Shown here in pieces: positions 37,954-48,180 of a stretch of DNA of 64,000 nt (the stretch's first letter is position 1; each line of letters opens with the position of its first letter). The DNA lies in contig NZ_REFR01000010.1 in NCBI RefSeq assembly GCF_003688555.1, forward strand, positions 558,001 through 622,000, read 5' to 3'. This DNA comes from Eilatimonas milleporae (lineage in GTDB: Bacteria > Pseudomonadota > Alphaproteobacteria > Sphingomonadales > Kordiimonadaceae). The notes beneath the pieces were generated by a model, which had not been told where the DNA came from, searched no databases, and saw only the letters and a list, made by a program, of their open reading frames with translations. The translations under genes were made by a program, and so were the position numbers.

Positions 37954-37988
37954 ATGGCCGGGCACTGTGCCCGGCCATAACGTTTTTT
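37954..37988 (+). terminator. rho-independent terminator of the small outer-membrane protein gene
   Basis: ATGGCCGGGCA-CTG-TGCCCGGCCAT is a perfect 11-bp stem with a 3-base loop, followed shortly by six Ts. It lies between two convergent genes. Confidence 0.88.
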
Positions 37989-38000
37989 GGAGGCTCGACC

Positions 38001-40253
38001 TTACATTTCGAAGCGGTCCAGTGTCATGACTTTGGTCCAGGCTTTGACAAAGTCCTTGACGAAGGTCTCCTGGCTATTGGCATAAGCGTAGTATTCCGCG
38101 ACAGCCCGCAACTCTGAATTCGAACCGAAGACGAGATCCACTTCTGTCGCGGTCCACTTGAGTGCGCCGGACTGACGGTCAACGCCTTCAAAGACACCTT
38201 CGGCGGTCTCGGATTTCTTCCATGCCGTGGACATATCCAACAGGTTGACGAAGAAATCGTTTGAAAGCGCACCCGGCCGGTCGGTCAATACACCGTGCCT
38301 GGCGCCGCCGGCATTGGCATCGAGAGCGCGCATACCGGCAATCAATACAGACATCTCCGGAACGGTAAGCGTCAGCGTGTCGGCTTTGTCAATCAGCATT
38401 TCCGAGGGGGACCTGCGGGCAAGGTCACTCATATAGTTGCGGAAACCATCGGCAGCCGGTTGCAGATAGTTGAACGATTTGGCGTCTGTGTGCTGTTGGC
38501 CCGCATCGGCTCTGCCGGGAACGAAGGGTACGGTAATATCAACACCGGCCTTTTCAGCGGCGTCCTCGATAGCAACAGCCCCACCAAGTACGATCAGATC
38601 CGCCAGGGAGACCTTGCGGCGTCCCTTGTTGAAGTCCGCCTGAATTTCTTCAAGCGCCGCGAGAACACGCTCGAGAGAGGCGGGATCGTTCACTTCCCAG
38701 TCCTTTTGCGGCGCCAGCCGGATGCGGCCACCATTTGCCCCCCCGCGATAATCGGTATCGCGGAAGGTGGATGCGGACCCCCACGCGGCACGCACCAGAT
38801 CGGCAGAGGCGATACCGCTTTTGCGGATGGCATCCTTGAGTTTTCTCGTATCACGGCTCCCGATGGTCTCGCCGTCAACTTCGGGAAGCGGGTCTTGCCA
38901 CACGAATTCGTCGGCCGGCACTTCAAGGCCGACATAACGCGATTTGGGTCCCATATCCCTGTGCGTCAGCTTGAACCAGGCCCTGGCGAAAGCATCATCC
39001 ATAGCCCCTTCCACTTCAAGAAAACGCTTGGTGATTTTGCCATATTCGGGGTCGTACCTCATCGCCAGATCGGTTGTGAACATGATGGGCTGATGCAATT
39101 TATCGGGATCAAAGGCGTCTGGAACGAACCGGGCGTCCTCGTCCTCGGGCACCCACTGTTTCGCCCCGGCCGGACTTGTCGTCAGTGTCCACTCAAAGGC
39201 GTACAGGTTTTCGACATAGTTATTGCTCCAAACCTGCGGGCTCGCGGTCCAGGCGCCTTCCAGACCACTGGTGACGGCATCAGGGCCGGATCCGGTACCA
39301 CATTTGTTTTTCCAGCCAAGACCCTGCTCCTCGACACCGGCCGCTGCCGGCTCGGCACCGATACATTCGGATGCCTTGTGGGCACCATGCGCCTTGCCCA
39401 GGGTGTGACCGCCGACAATGAGAGCGGCGGTTTCTTCATCATTCATGCCCATGCGGCCGAATGTTGTGCGGATCGCCTCTGCCGCTGCCAGAATGTCCGG
39501 ATTACCGTGCGGTCCCTCGGGGTTGACGTAGATCAGACCCATTTCGGAAGCAGCAAGGGGATTGTTCAGTGAGCCGTCCGCGTGGCGCTCTGATTCAAGA
39601 AATTTGGATTCCGGCCCCCAGTAGACGAGCTCCGGTTCCCAGTCATCGAGACGCCCTCCTGAAAAGCCGTACGTCTTAAAACCGGCACTTTCCAATGCGA
39701 CATTCCCTGCGAGCACGATCAAGTCAGCCCACGAGAGACTGTGACCATATTTCTGTTTTACGGGCCACAGCAGCCGTCTCGCCTTGTCGAGGGAGGCATT
39801 GTCGGGCCAGCTGTTGAGAGGTTCGAAACGTTGTTGTCCCCCGTCAGCGCCACCGCGGCCGTCACCTGAGCGGTAGGTGCCGGCGGCATGCCAGGTCATA
39901 CGAATGAAGAAACCCGCATACGTGCCGTAGTCCGCAGGCCACCAGTCCTGAGAGTCGCTCAGAACCGCCGTGATGTCCGCCTTTACGGCCTCCAGATCAA
40001 GCTGTGAGAATGCCTTGGCATAATCAAAGCCGTTGCCGATCGGATCACCGCTGTAGGCGTTTTTGCGAAGCTCGGAGAGGTCCACACGATCAGGCCACCA
40101 GTAATTCACAGACTTTGGTTTTTCGTCCCCGTGGGCACGCATCGGCACTTGTCCCATCGACGGCTCGTTAAACCCAGGAGGCGTCGCATTGGCGCCTCCG
40201 ATGAATGCCAGTGACGATGTCACCAGCAACATAGTTTTCAGCGTTTTCTTCAT
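38001..40253 (-). CDS. katG: catalase-peroxidase with a signal peptide (exported KatG)
   Basis: KatG (750 aa) destroys hydrogen peroxide with heme b and also has peroxidase activity. The distal residues are Arg118, Trp121 and His122 ([11 protein letters not shown]). The Trp-Tyr-Met adduct is Trp121, Tyr242 (LIYVNPEGP) and Met268 (GRMGMND), and the proximal ligand is His283 ([10 protein letters not shown]). The C-terminal second peroxidase-like half is complete. Unlike cytosolic KatG, residues 1-23 are a classic Sec signal ([20 protein letters not shown] then ANA), so it probably acts in the periplasm, like the KatP/KatG2 enzymes. No regulator is next to it; a nested dyad lies 44 bases upstream. 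Confidence 0.95.
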   Translation of the reverse strand: MKKTLKTMLLVTSSLAFIGGANATPPGFNEPSMGQVPMRAHGDEKPKSVNYWWPDRVDLSELRKNAYSGDPIGNGFDYAKAFSQLDLEAVKADITAVLSDSQDWWPADYGTYAGFFIRMTWHAAGTYRSGDGRGGADGGQQRFEPLNSWPDNASLDKARRLLWPVKQKYGHSLSWADLIVLAGNVALESAGFKTYGFSGGRLDDWEPELVYWGPESKFLESERHADGSLNNPLAASEMGLIYVNPEGPHGNPDILAAAEAIRTTFGRMGMNDEETAALIVGGHTLGKAHGAHKASECIGAEPAAAGVEEQGLGWKNKCGTGSGPDAVTSGLEGAWTASPQVWSNNYVENLYAFEWTLTTSPAGAKQWVPEDEDARFVPDAFDPDKLHQPIMFTTDLAMRYDPEYGKITKRFLEVEGAMDDAFARAWFKLTHRDMGPKSRYVGLEVPADEFVWQDPLPEVDGETIGSRDTRKLKDAIRKSGIASADLVRAAWGSASTFRDTDYRGGANGGRIRLAPQKDWEVNDPASLERVLAALEEIQADFNKGRRKVSLADLIVLGGAVAIEDAAEKAGVDITVPFVPGRADAGQQHTDAKSFNYLQPAADGFRNYMSDLARRSPSEMLIDKADTLTLTVPEMSVLIAGMRALDANAGGARHGVLTDRPGALSNDFFVNLLDMSTAWKKSETAEGVFEGVDRQSGALKWTATEVDLVFGSNSELRAVAEYYAYANSQETFVKDFVKAWTKVMTLDRFEM

Positions 40254-40532
40254 TTCCTGCTCTCCTATATCTCTGACAGAAATATACCCGCTTTATCTGG
40301 CGCGATAACCGATATCGGGAACGATCCCGGCGCCAGTGACTTTCCCATTTATCCAGCGACTCTCACGGTCGGTGCGATATCGGTCCACCTGACCTGCCAA
40401 AACGGTGAATGCTTTGGCGCCATGAGGGAAATTGAATGACTCAATGTAAAAAATCGGGAAAACCAATCAGACGGAATTTCCCTGTTTCAGGCGGTCCGCC
40501 GCCCCGGGAAAACCCACAGGCCCTGAATCAGA
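40254..40532. promoter_or_regulatory. katG promoter region
   Basis: No gene. It contains the katG ribosome site and presumed promoter on the minus strand. A nested dyad is at 40297-40336: outer arms CTGGCGC/GCGCCAG and an inner CGGGA-ACGA-TCCCG hairpin. I could not match it to a known OxyR or Fur box. Confidence 0.45.
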
Positions 40533-40563
40533 AAGGCCCCGGCAGTGAAGCTGCCGGGGCCTT
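40533..40563 (-). terminator. terminator of tRNA-Pro
   Basis: AAGGCCCCGGCAG-TGAAG-CTGCCGGGGCCTT is a perfect 13-bp stem. It lies 8 bases beyond the tRNA-Pro 3' end, and on the minus strand it is followed by a short T run. Confidence 0.85.
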
Positions 40564-40571
40564 CATTTCAT

Positions 40572-40648
<77 letters not shown>

Positions 40649-40932
40649 ATGTTCGATAGATCGCTTTGGCCAAGGCCAATGGGGCGTCAGGCGGGCGCGA
40701 CTATAGCCACAGCATACCGTGCACGCAAGCGGGCATTTCGCCTTTCTCCGCCCGTTTTCCCGTCGGTTGGGTCTGCCTGACGTACGGGAACCCTGATATG
40801 AGGCATGTGGCCGCCGACCAAGGCGGATGCTGCGGAAAGCAGTGGGGAAGATTGCAGGCGAGATGGGGCACGTCCGGCGGTAAAACCCAATGATGTCGCA
40901 CCAATGCCGCAGTGGTGAAACAGACCCCGGCC

Positions 40933-41484
40933 TTAATCCAAACTGGCCCTGAGGGCCCTCAATTCGGCGAGCAGACGGATAAGAACGGATTTCTCATGAC
41001 CATCAAGGAGCGGGATCCCATCCGCCTCTGCTTGAACGTCATGGTCGTTATCGGGACCGGCAGGGAGTGCGGTTTGCGTATCGGGACCGATAGAGGCCCC
41101 TTCCGGACCGGTGGCAGGGGCCGGTACCCGTCCGGCGTCAGCCGGAACGGCAGGAGCATGACCGCCGCCGCGCAACATGACGCCTTCATCCGCCTGGGCA
41201 AGCGTGGCCTTCAGGCCCTGTTCCTTGAACAGCTTCTGCACCCCACGGATCGTATAGCCGTCACCGTGCAACAACTGCTTGATAGATTTCAGGACCCGGA
41301 TATCGGCCGGGCGGTAGTAACGGCGGTTACCGCCACGCTTCAAAGGCTTCACCTGAGGAAACTTGCTTTCCCAGAACCGCAGGACATGTTGTGGCAAATC
41401 GAGGGATTCCGCCACTTCCGAAATGGTACGGAACGCTTCCTGCGCTTTTGCCGCGCGTACCGGTTCGTCTTGCGTATCGTCCAT
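40933..41484 (-). CDS. MerR-family transcriptional regulator
   Basis: This 183-aa protein has an N-terminal MerR winged-helix domain (about 18-85: [20 protein letters not shown] in sequence with RRYYRPADI) followed by an unstructured Ala/Pro-rich linker and a short helical C-terminus. There are no conserved metal-binding cysteines, so it is not a metal sensor of the MerR/CueR kind. The position just downstream of ihfA and before tRNA-Pro is conserved in the class; the target is unknown. ATG 41484 was chosen because the family begins near here and upstream residues look random. Confidence 0.87.
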   Translation of the reverse strand: MDDTQDEPVRAAKAQEAFRTISEVAESLDLPQHVLRFWESKFPQVKPLKRGGNRRYYRPADIRVLKSIKQLLHGDGYTIRGVQKLFKEQGLKATLAQADEGVMLRGGGHAPAVPADAGRVPAPATGPEGASIGPDTQTALPAGPDNDHDVQAEADGIPLLDGHEKSVLIRLLAELRALRASLD

Positions 41485-41681
41485 AATTGCCCCGAAACTG
41501 CAAACCCGTGCCGGTGTCCCGCCCGCCATTCCTGAATGCGTTATCGTACCATATCCGATTGAAAAAGGCGGCCATGTCAGCCGGGACCGAGTTTCCCGTG
41601 AGAGTCCGGCCAGATTATGGCCAAACCGTAAAGCAGGACCAAAAACAGACCCCCGCCACAATGATGAAGGCGAAATACCGG

Positions 41682-41972
41682 TCAGGCGTTGATACGGTCT
41701 TTCATCACCTGGCTTGGGCGAAACACCAGAACACGCCGGGGCTCAATCGGCACTTCCTCACCCGTTTTCGGATTACGGCCCATACGACCGTTTTTATGGC
41801 GGACGAGAAAACTGCCGAAGGAAGAAATCTTCACATTCTCCCCGGAGACCAAGCAGTCGGAAATTTCATCCAACACGGATTCCACCAATGTCGCGGACTC
41901 ATTGCGCGACAAGCCGACCTCGGCATAAACAGCCTCTGTCAGGTCCGCCCGGGTGAGCGTTTTATCAGTCAT
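41682..41972 (-). CDS. ihfA: integration host factor subunit alpha
   Basis: IHF-alpha (96 aa) pairs with IHF-beta to bend DNA sharply at specific sites, supporting replication, recombination and sigma-54 transcription. The family N-terminus [12 protein letters not shown] and the DNA-arm sequence [12 protein letters not shown] with its intercalating proline are present. ATG 41972 has GGAAAGGA within 15 bases; the open frame to 42047 is not supported. It normally follows fabH, which is absent here. IHF might also aid the sigma-54 promoter seen before glnB. Confidence 0.96.
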   Translation of the reverse strand: MTDKTLTRADLTEAVYAEVGLSRNESATLVESVLDEISDCLVSGENVKISSFGSFLVRHKNGRMGRNPKTGEEVPIEPRRVLVFRPSQVMKDRINA

Positions 41973-42128
41973 GCCCCTTGTCCTTTCCGGAACATTATGT
42001 CCATCAGCCCAAGAAAACATACTATGGGCATTACCGACCCATGTCAACGATGAGGGGCATTTTCAGTCTTATATTTAAAGGCTTATGACAATTTCTTGAA
42101 GCCGGAAACGCCGCCGTCCCCTGCCCTG

Positions 42129-43199
42129 TCAGGATGCCTGCGCGCTGCTTTGCACGGGCTCAGCCCCATCAAGGGTTTCATCAAGATGGGGAATGTTTTC
42201 CAGATCCTCGCGGATCAGGCGGATCAGGTCATTGCCCGCCATGTCTATGGCGGTGGAAATGGCCGTGGCAAAACCATTGGCATTGGCACCGCCATGGCTT
42301 TTCACCACAAGCCCGTTCAATCCCAGAAAAACGCCGCCATTGTGATTGTTCGGGTCCAGATGGTCCCGCAGTGACTGGAAACCCTGCCGTGACAGCAGAT
42401 ACCCCAGTTTGGATGAACGCGACGACCGGAAGGCCCGCTCGATCAACTGGCCGAGAAGTTTGGCCGTGCCTTCCAGCGTTTTCAGGGCCACATTGCCGGT
42501 AAAGCCGTCAGTGACGATCACATCGGCCTCACCCGCCATGATCCCGTCCCCTTCGACAAAACCGGTAAACTCGATGGGCAGGTGATCCGCCTGACGCAAC
42601 AATTCCGCCGCTTCGCGAATGCTGTCCTTGCCTTTCAGTTCCTCGACCCCGACGTTCAGCAGGGCCACGCTCGGACGGCTTTGCCCGAGGACAGTGCGCA
42701 CATAGGCAGACCCCATGACAGCGAATTGCGCCAGATTGCCGGCATCGCATTCCACATTGGCGCCAAGGTCCAGGACCACACTCTCCCCCTTCAGCGTCGG
42801 AACCGGAGAGATCAACGCCGGACGGTCAATGCCGGGCATGGTGCGCAGAATAAATTTGGCCAGGGCCATCAGCGCCCCTGTATTGCCGGCGGAGATTGCA
42901 ACATCCGCTTCACCGTCCTTGACGGCCTGAATGGCAAGTCCCATGGACGAATCACGGCCCCGTCTCAACGCCTGGGAGGGTTTGTCGTCGCCGGCTATGC
43001 TCTTGTCGGTATGGCGCAGGTCAACGGCAGGCTTCAGGGCGTCATGCTCGTCCAAAAGGCCGTTCAGACAGGCTTCGTCGCCAAACAGCAGAAACCGCGT
43101 TTCAGGATATAAAATCCGTGCCTGGGCCATGCCAGCCACCACCATGTCCGGCGCTTTATCGCCGCCCATGGCATCAATGGCGATGGTAATCTTGCTCAC
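42129..43199 (-). CDS. plsX: phosphate acyltransferase PlsX
   Basis: PlsX (356 aa) converts acyl-ACP and phosphate to acyl-phosphate, the acyl donor for PlsY in phospholipid synthesis. The N-terminus ITIAIDAMGGDKAP, the middle SAGNTGALMALA and the later VTDGFTGNVALK are family marks. It follows yceD after 155 bases. In relatives fabH comes next; here only 156 bases separate plsX from ihfA. Confidence 0.97.
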   Translation of the reverse strand: MSKITIAIDAMGGDKAPDMVVAGMAQARILYPETRFLLFGDEACLNGLLDEHDALKPAVDLRHTDKSIAGDDKPSQALRRGRDSSMGLAIQAVKDGEADVAISAGNTGALMALAKFILRTMPGIDRPALISPVPTLKGESVVLDLGANVECDAGNLAQFAVMGSAYVRTVLGQSRPSVALLNVGVEELKGKDSIREAAELLRQADHLPIEFTGFVEGDGIMAGEADVIVTDGFTGNVALKTLEGTAKLLGQLIERAFRSSRSSKLGYLLSRQGFQSLRDHLDPNNHNGGVFLGLNGLVVKSHGGANANGFATAISTAIDMAGNDLIRLIREDLENIPHLDETLDGAEPVQSSAQAS

Positions 43200-43354
43200 A
43201 AACTAGTCCATTTTCCTAAAAATACGCGGTACCGCCATAGCAAAATGGCGTTTTGAACCCGCCGAAACCATAACGTTTTTTACCTGCCGCGCAAGGGACG
43301 CATCATGGTGCAGTGCACAGAGACCCTACGTTTTGCAAACCCTTGCCGGACCGA

Positions 43355-43927
43355 CTAGTCCGCTTTTCCGGATCGTTTGCCATCCGGTGATTTCAGTCCC
43401 TCCAGAACGCTGAAAGGGTTTTTCTTTTGTAACGGCGGGGCATTAATCGCCACACCATGGGTTGAAACATCCAGTATGCCATTCTTGCGGGGATAGGGGT
43501 CCATTAAAAGCGCCACGGTCTGGGCCGCAATTTCCCCAACCGGCACAATGCCCTCATCATCGATCACATCATAATCGGCAACAGCGGGATCGGCATAAGC
43601 CTCTTCGGCGTCCAGCGTGTCCGCGACATCCGCCGTGACCAGATCCAAAGTAAAGGGCGCATCGATCTCTTCCGGCATTTCCTCCATGCTGGCAACGCAG
43701 ACACGGGTCAGGGACGCCTTAACCTCCCCTGTGATGTGCACACTGCCAGGACTTTTCCCTGCCGTCAGGGCCACCGTAACGGTCAAGGCATTAACGGACG
43801 GTATATCAAGACGCCCGGCCAGAGCTTGCAGATCGGCCGGGTCGCATGCGAGCGTCATGGACAGGCCGCCAGCCGGGATATCGTCACGTGCGATCCGCGT
43901 TTCAAGTGCGAACTGTCTGCTGTTCAT
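43355..43927 (-). CDS. yceD: DUF177 (YceD) family protein
   Basis: YceD-like proteins (here 190 aa) are linked to 23S rRNA accumulation and plastid/bacterial ribosome assembly. The middle segment with VCVASMEEMP and the acidic DVADTLDAEEA, followed by DEGIVPVGEIAAQTVALLMDPYPRK read in two pieces, is the family pattern. The usual second cysteine of the CxxC pair is replaced here (RVCVAS), so the zinc site may be incomplete. In many bacteria rpmF (L32) follows; the 155 bases before plsX are too short for it. It overlaps the upstream chaperone gene by four bases. Confidence 0.9.
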   Translation of the reverse strand: MNSRQFALETRIARDDIPAGGLSMTLACDPADLQALAGRLDIPSVNALTVTVALTAGKSPGSVHITGEVKASLTRVCVASMEEMPEEIDAPFTLDLVTADVADTLDAEEAYADPAVADYDVIDDEGIVPVGEIAAQTVALLMDPYPRKNGILDVSTHGVAINAPPLQKKNPFSVLEGLKSPDGKRSGKAD

Positions 43928-44532
43928 GTTCGTATCTTCCTCTCTGCCGGACGGGGCGGCGCAGGCAGCGCGATGCGCCAGGCCCGGATGTCCTGTGTCG
44001 CGGCACCGTCAATCGCCTGTTTCACATCCCGCACATATCCGGCCAGAAGCGCGATGACATCAGCCGGCACAGCGGTCCTGCCGTCCGTGTCGTCAACACC
44101 GGCGCCTTCCTCCTGGCGGTACAGGTTACGTGCAAGCACATCTTCCAGTGCCTGAGGCGCCGCGCCCCTCTCCAAGGCGGTTGAATAAGCGTCCAGACGT
44201 CCCAGCCAAGCAGCCCCCATCTTCTTGATCTGTTTGCCGACACTGAGATCCCCGACCCCCATTTCCCGAAGGGACCGGTCCATATCCTCGATCATCACTT
44301 CCTGCAGGCGCCGGGCGAACAAAAGATCATCATCGCCAACGTCCACCCCCTTGCGCAGGCGGTCCACCACCAGCGCCATGTGCAGAAGGATCAGGTCAAA
44401 ACGGCCATCAAGCGTATCCGGCACAGCGAAACCGCTGTGAAATACCTCCTGCCGGGCCGCCCGGACAATAGAAGTATAGACCATATGAACAGCCGGCAAC
44501 ATGCGGCGTTCTCTTAGCCAACGCAGAATCAT
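43924..44532 (-). CDS. ubiquinol-cytochrome c chaperone family protein
   Basis: This 202-aa protein belongs to the CBP3/UQCC1 family, which assists cytochrome b folding and assembly of complex III. The family pattern FDLILLHMALVVDRL (about 64-78), followed by LFARRLQEVMIEDMDRSLREMGVGD in two pieces and LGRLDAY, is clear. No transmembrane segment is seen. It overlaps yceD by four bases, a link conserved in Alphaproteobacteria, and is divergent from bamE. Confidence 0.9.
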   Translation of the reverse strand: MILRWLRERRMLPAVHMVYTSIVRAARQEVFHSGFAVPDTLDGRFDLILLHMALVVDRLRKGVDVGDDDLLFARRLQEVMIEDMDRSLREMGVGDLSVGKQIKKMGAAWLGRLDAYSTALERGAAPQALEDVLARNLYRQEEGAGVDDTDGRTAVPADVIALLAGYVRDVKQAIDGAATQDIRAWRIALPAPPRPAERKIRT

Positions 44533-44727
44533 GAGATGATGCCTTATCTTCCATTCGTCCGGCCGCCCGCTTCATACCCGGCCAATCCGGTTGACGCCTG
44601 GCGGTCCGGACCATCGACAATCACAATTGAGCGGTGCCGTAACATGGAGGCTTGCCTGACGCAATGGCATGACGATACACTGCCGCGCCATATGGCACAG
44701 TTTTGCTTCATTTAAGGACGATCCGCC

Positions 44728-45243
44728 ATGAGTGCGAAATCCGGACAGGTTTCCTGCAAACACCTGTTTCGCCTGGCCATCCTCGGGCTGGGCGTGGCCG
44801 CTGTCAGTGCCTGTGCCACAGGCAGAAGCGTGCGCGGCTATGTATTTGACCCCCAGCTTGCCGATGCCATTCAACCCGGTGTCGACAACCGGCGATCCGT
44901 CAACTCGACCCTGGGCACACCGACACTGAGCGCGACATTTTCCGATGATGTCTGGTATTATGTGTCGACCACGGTACAGATCCGCCCCGTTTTCTGGCCG
45001 GAGCCGCAAGAACACCGCGTTCTGGCGATTTCCTTCAATGAACGTGGCGTTGTCTCGAATGTCGAGAATTACGACCTGGCGGATATGCGCACGATCAACC
45101 CGGTGGGCGACAAAACGCCGACCCGCGGTCGTGAACTGGGCTTTTTCCAGCAGATTTTCCAGAATGTCGGCCGTTTTGCCGGTGCACAGCCCGGTGGCGG
45201 TCCCGGACCGACCGGCGGTGGCCCCGGCCCGAACGGCAGTTGA
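44728..45243 (+). CDS. bamE: outer-membrane protein assembly factor BamE
   Basis: BamE (171 aa) is a lipoprotein of the Bam complex that inserts outer-membrane barrels. The lipobox VSAC places the lipid-modified Cys at residue 29. The SmpA/OmlA fold follows with the pattern GVDNRRSVNSTLGTP and WYYVS, and LGTP is the usual turn. The tail after about 150 is a Gly/Pro repeat (GGGPGPTGGGPGP), probably flexible. It is divergent from the cytochrome chaperone, the usual alphaproteobacterial arrangement. Confidence 0.93.
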   Translation: MSAKSGQVSCKHLFRLAILGLGVAAVSACATGRSVRGYVFDPQLADAIQPGVDNRRSVNSTLGTPTLSATFSDDVWYYVSTTVQIRPVFWPEPQEHRVLAISFNERGVVSNVENYDLADMRTINPVGDKTPTRGRELGFFQQIFQNVGRFAGAQPGGGPGPTGGGPGPNGS

Positions 45244-45281
45244 CGCGCGGTCATCTTGTCCCATTGATACATCAGCAGATG

Positions 45282-45316
45282 AAAAAACCCCGGCCGGCAG
45301 CCGGGGTTTTCTTTTT
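45282..45316. terminator. bidirectional terminator between bamE and hppA
   Basis: CCCCGGC-CGGCA-GCCGGGG is flanked by six As on the left and TTTTCTTTTT on the right, so it can end transcription of bamE (plus) and hppA (minus). Confidence 0.9.
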
Positions 45317-45360
45317 CAGACTGTGAACCTGTATCCTGACGCAGAGCGCGCAGACAACAG

Positions 45361-47448
45361 TCAGTGGGCCAGCATGGCAAGAAGCAGCAGGGCGACAATA
45401 TTGGTGATTTTGATCATCGGATTGACCGCAGGCCCGGCCGTATCCTTGTAAGGGTCCCCGACCGTATCGCCGGTCACGGCTGCCTTGTGGGCCTCCGAGC
45501 CTTTGCCGCCATGGTTGCCGTCTTCGATATATTTCTTGGCGTTATCCCAGGCACCGCCGCCCGCAGTCATCGAAAGCGCAACGAACAAGCCACCGACGAT
45601 CACACCCAGCAGCAGAGCCCCCAAGGCCGCAAAAGCCGCTGCCTGCCCCGCAATCGCCTCAATCACAAAATAGATGACCACGGGGGCGGCAACAGGCAGC
45701 AGGCTCGGCACGACCATTTCACGGATCGCCGTTTTCGTCAGCAGATCGACGGACCGGGCATAATCCGGTTTGGCCGTTCCTTCCATGATGCCGGGATTCT
45801 CACGGAACTGGGCACGCACTTCTTCAACCACCTCGCCACCGGCACGACCGACGGCCGTCATCCCCATGGCCCCGAAAAGGTACGGCAGTAGCGCCCCGAC
45901 AAACAATCCGACCACCACATAAGGATTGGACAAGTCGAAGTCGACACGGACGCCGGTGAAATATTCGCGCAAATCGGCGGTGTAGGCCCCGAACAGAACC
46001 AAGGCAGCAAGGCCGGCTGATCCGATAGCATACCCTTTTGTGACCGCCTTGGTGGTGTTGCCGACAGCGTCGAGGGCATCGGTACGGCTGCGCACATCAT
46101 CGTCAAGACCGGCCATTTCGGCGATACCACCGGCATTGTCCGTCACAGGTCCGTACGCATCCAGTGCCACAACCATACCTGCCAGGGCCAGCATCGCGGT
46201 CGCGGCAAAGCCTAGGCCGAGGATGCCTGCAATCTCGTAAGATGCGATGATACCAATGCAGATGACCAGCGCCGGCAAGGCCGTTGCCTCCAGCGAGATG
46301 GCAAGGCCCTGAATCACATTGGTGCCATGACCGGTTTCGGATGCCTTGGCGATGGAACGCACAGGGCGATAATCCGTTCCCGTATAATATTCCGTGATCC
46401 AGATGATAACACCGGTCACGACAAGGCCGATGAGACCGCAATAGTAAAGATCCTGCCCTGTCACCATCATATCACCGGCGGCAAAACCGCGGTTCATGTC
46501 ACCCCCGAGGGCAAAACTCATGGCGAACCACATGGCAATCGCCGACAGAACAGCGGTGACGATAAACCCCTTGTAAAGGGCGCCCATGATCGACTGGCTT
46601 TTGCCGAGACGGACGAAATAGGTCCCGATGATAGAGGTGATGACACAGGTCCCGCCGATGATCAGGGGCAATTGCATGATGTCCCCGGCACCTGAGGTGA
46701 TAAACAGCGCCGACAGCACCATGGTGGCACCGACCGTGACCACATAGGTTTCGAACAGGTCTGCGGCCATACCCGCACAATCGCCGACATTGTCGCCCAC
46801 ATTATCGGCAATCACCGCCGGGTTTCTCGGATCATCCTCCGGGATGCCGGCTTCCACCTTGCCGACCAGATCGGCCCCCACATCAGCGCCCTTGGTAAAA
46901 ATACCGCCGCCAAGACGGGCAAAAATGGAAATGAGTGATGCCCCAAACCCGAGGGCGACAAGGGCATTGATCACCTCGCGGCTCGTAGGATCAAACCCCA
47001 GGCCGGCGACAAGAATGGCAAAATAACCGGCCACCGCCAGAAGGGCGAGACCGGCCACAAGCATACCGGTGACAGCACCGGCCCGGAACGCAATGGTCAG
47101 CCCCTGCTGAAGGCCGCTGCGTGCGGCCTCGGTCGTGCGTACATTGGCCTTGACGGAAATCAGCATGCCGATATAGCCGGCGGCGCCGGACAGAACGGCA
47201 CCGATGACAAACCCGAGAGCCGCCAGATAATCAATCGCCACAAACAGAGCAATGGCGACGATCAGACCGACAACGGCAATCGTCCTGTATTGGCGGTTCA
47301 AATAGGCTTTTGCGCCGGTCTGTATGGCATCGGCGATGCTTTGCATCGTCTCGGTTCCCGCAGCGGCGCTCAGTACGGATTGCCGGGTAAAAATACCATA
47401 CAGAACGGCCAGAAAACCGCATGCTATGGCGATGAGTGTGACTGTCAT
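45361..47448 (-). CDS. hppA: membrane-bound proton-translocating pyrophosphatase
   Basis: HppA (695 aa) couples hydrolysis of pyrophosphate to proton pumping across the inner membrane. About sixteen hydrophobic segments are visible. The pyrophosphate site is [13 protein letters not shown] and [12 protein letters not shown] near residues 185-225. The segment [10 protein letters not shown] has Lys where potassium-dependent enzymes have Ala, indicating the K-independent H+-PPase class. It stands alone, and the upstream 231 bases probably hold its promoter. Confidence 0.96.
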   Translation of the reverse strand: MTVTLIAIACGFLAVLYGIFTRQSVLSAAAGTETMQSIADAIQTGAKAYLNRQYRTIAVVGLIVAIALFVAIDYLAALGFVIGAVLSGAAGYIGMLISVKANVRTTEAARSGLQQGLTIAFRAGAVTGMLVAGLALLAVAGYFAILVAGLGFDPTSREVINALVALGFGASLISIFARLGGGIFTKGADVGADLVGKVEAGIPEDDPRNPAVIADNVGDNVGDCAGMAADLFETYVVTVGATMVLSALFITSGAGDIMQLPLIIGGTCVITSIIGTYFVRLGKSQSIMGALYKGFIVTAVLSAIAMWFAMSFALGGDMNRGFAAGDMMVTGQDLYYCGLIGLVVTGVIIWITEYYTGTDYRPVRSIAKASETGHGTNVIQGLAISLEATALPALVICIGIIASYEIAGILGLGFAATAMLALAGMVVALDAYGPVTDNAGGIAEMAGLDDDVRSRTDALDAVGNTTKAVTKGYAIGSAGLAALVLFGAYTADLREYFTGVRVDFDLSNPYVVVGLFVGALLPYLFGAMGMTAVGRAGGEVVEEVRAQFRENPGIMEGTAKPDYARSVDLLTKTAIREMVVPSLLPVAAPVVIYFVIEAIAGQAAAFAALGALLLGVIVGGLFVALSMTAGGGAWDNAKKYIEDGNHGGKGSEAHKAAVTGDTVGDPYKDTAGPAVNPMIKITNIVALLLLAMLAH

Positions 47449-47679
47449 TTACGTCCCCCCTGAAGGTGATTCCTTATGACCGGGGGCAAGTTCTCCCCAA
47501 AACACACTCCTGACACGGGCGTCCCCCGGCAACCGGCGGCCATTCCCGAATAAGCTGAACGGCACACCCGTGTCGATCACTCTAGGAAGCTCGCCATGAC
47601 TTTACAAGCGTGAGGGTCAAGCGGCTTCAACGGAGCGTCAGGACCGAGAAACAGCCGGGAGACGGCTTTGAGGCGAGAT

Positions 47680-48180
47680 TCAGTTGGGAACCCGGAGCGC
47701 ACTGGAGACCAGAACACTGTAGACCGTGCCCTCGCCCAAGGTTTCGTTCGCAGCCTGTTTCAGGATGTCGGCGGCCTTGTCCAGATCCAGCTCCAGCGGC
47801 TGATCCTCACGCATCAGGTCGGTCTGACTGATGGCCCGGATAAAAGCATGACGCAGTCGTGGCAGGGACGCCTGAACGCGGCTCTGATTTTCCGAGCCGC
47901 TGACTTCGACCGTCAGATTGAGAAAATAGTTCCCGATATAAACGGAGCGTTCCTTGCGCCGTGCGTAAATCGGCACGGCAACCCTTTCAAGAGTTACCGT
48001 CGACAGGTTCGTCGGCATCGGCTCCGGGGCGGCTTCTTCCTCCATGGCGCTATCGGGTTTGCCGCCGCCGAAGCTGAGATAGCCGGCTCCGATCCCGAGA
48101 CCGAGACCGACAAGCAGTCCCATCAACAGCAGTGCCTTGCCCGCCGAACCGCCTGTATCGTGCAAATCGTCATCCGTCAT
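47680..48180 (-). CDS. FliL-like single-pass membrane protein
   Basis: This 166-aa product has a cytosolic N-terminus, one membrane helix (about 16-38, LLLMGLLVGLGLGIGAGYL) and a periplasmic domain with the stomatin-like FliL pattern (NYFLNLTVEVSG, LPRLRHAFIRAIS). FliL supports stator function in the flagellar motor, but no other flagellar gene is here and the gene overlaps thiL by 11 bases, so the role may be different. ATG 48180 was chosen because the open frame upstream merely reads through thiL. The C-terminus lies far from any terminator. Confidence 0.75.
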   Translation of the reverse strand: MTDDDLHDTGGSAGKALLLMGLLVGLGLGIGAGYLSFGGGKPDSAMEEEAAPEPMPTNLSTVTLERVAVPIYARRKERSVYIGNYFLNLTVEVSGSENQSRVQASLPRLRHAFIRAISQTDLMREDQPLELDLDKAADILKQAANETLGEGTVYSVLVSSALRVPN

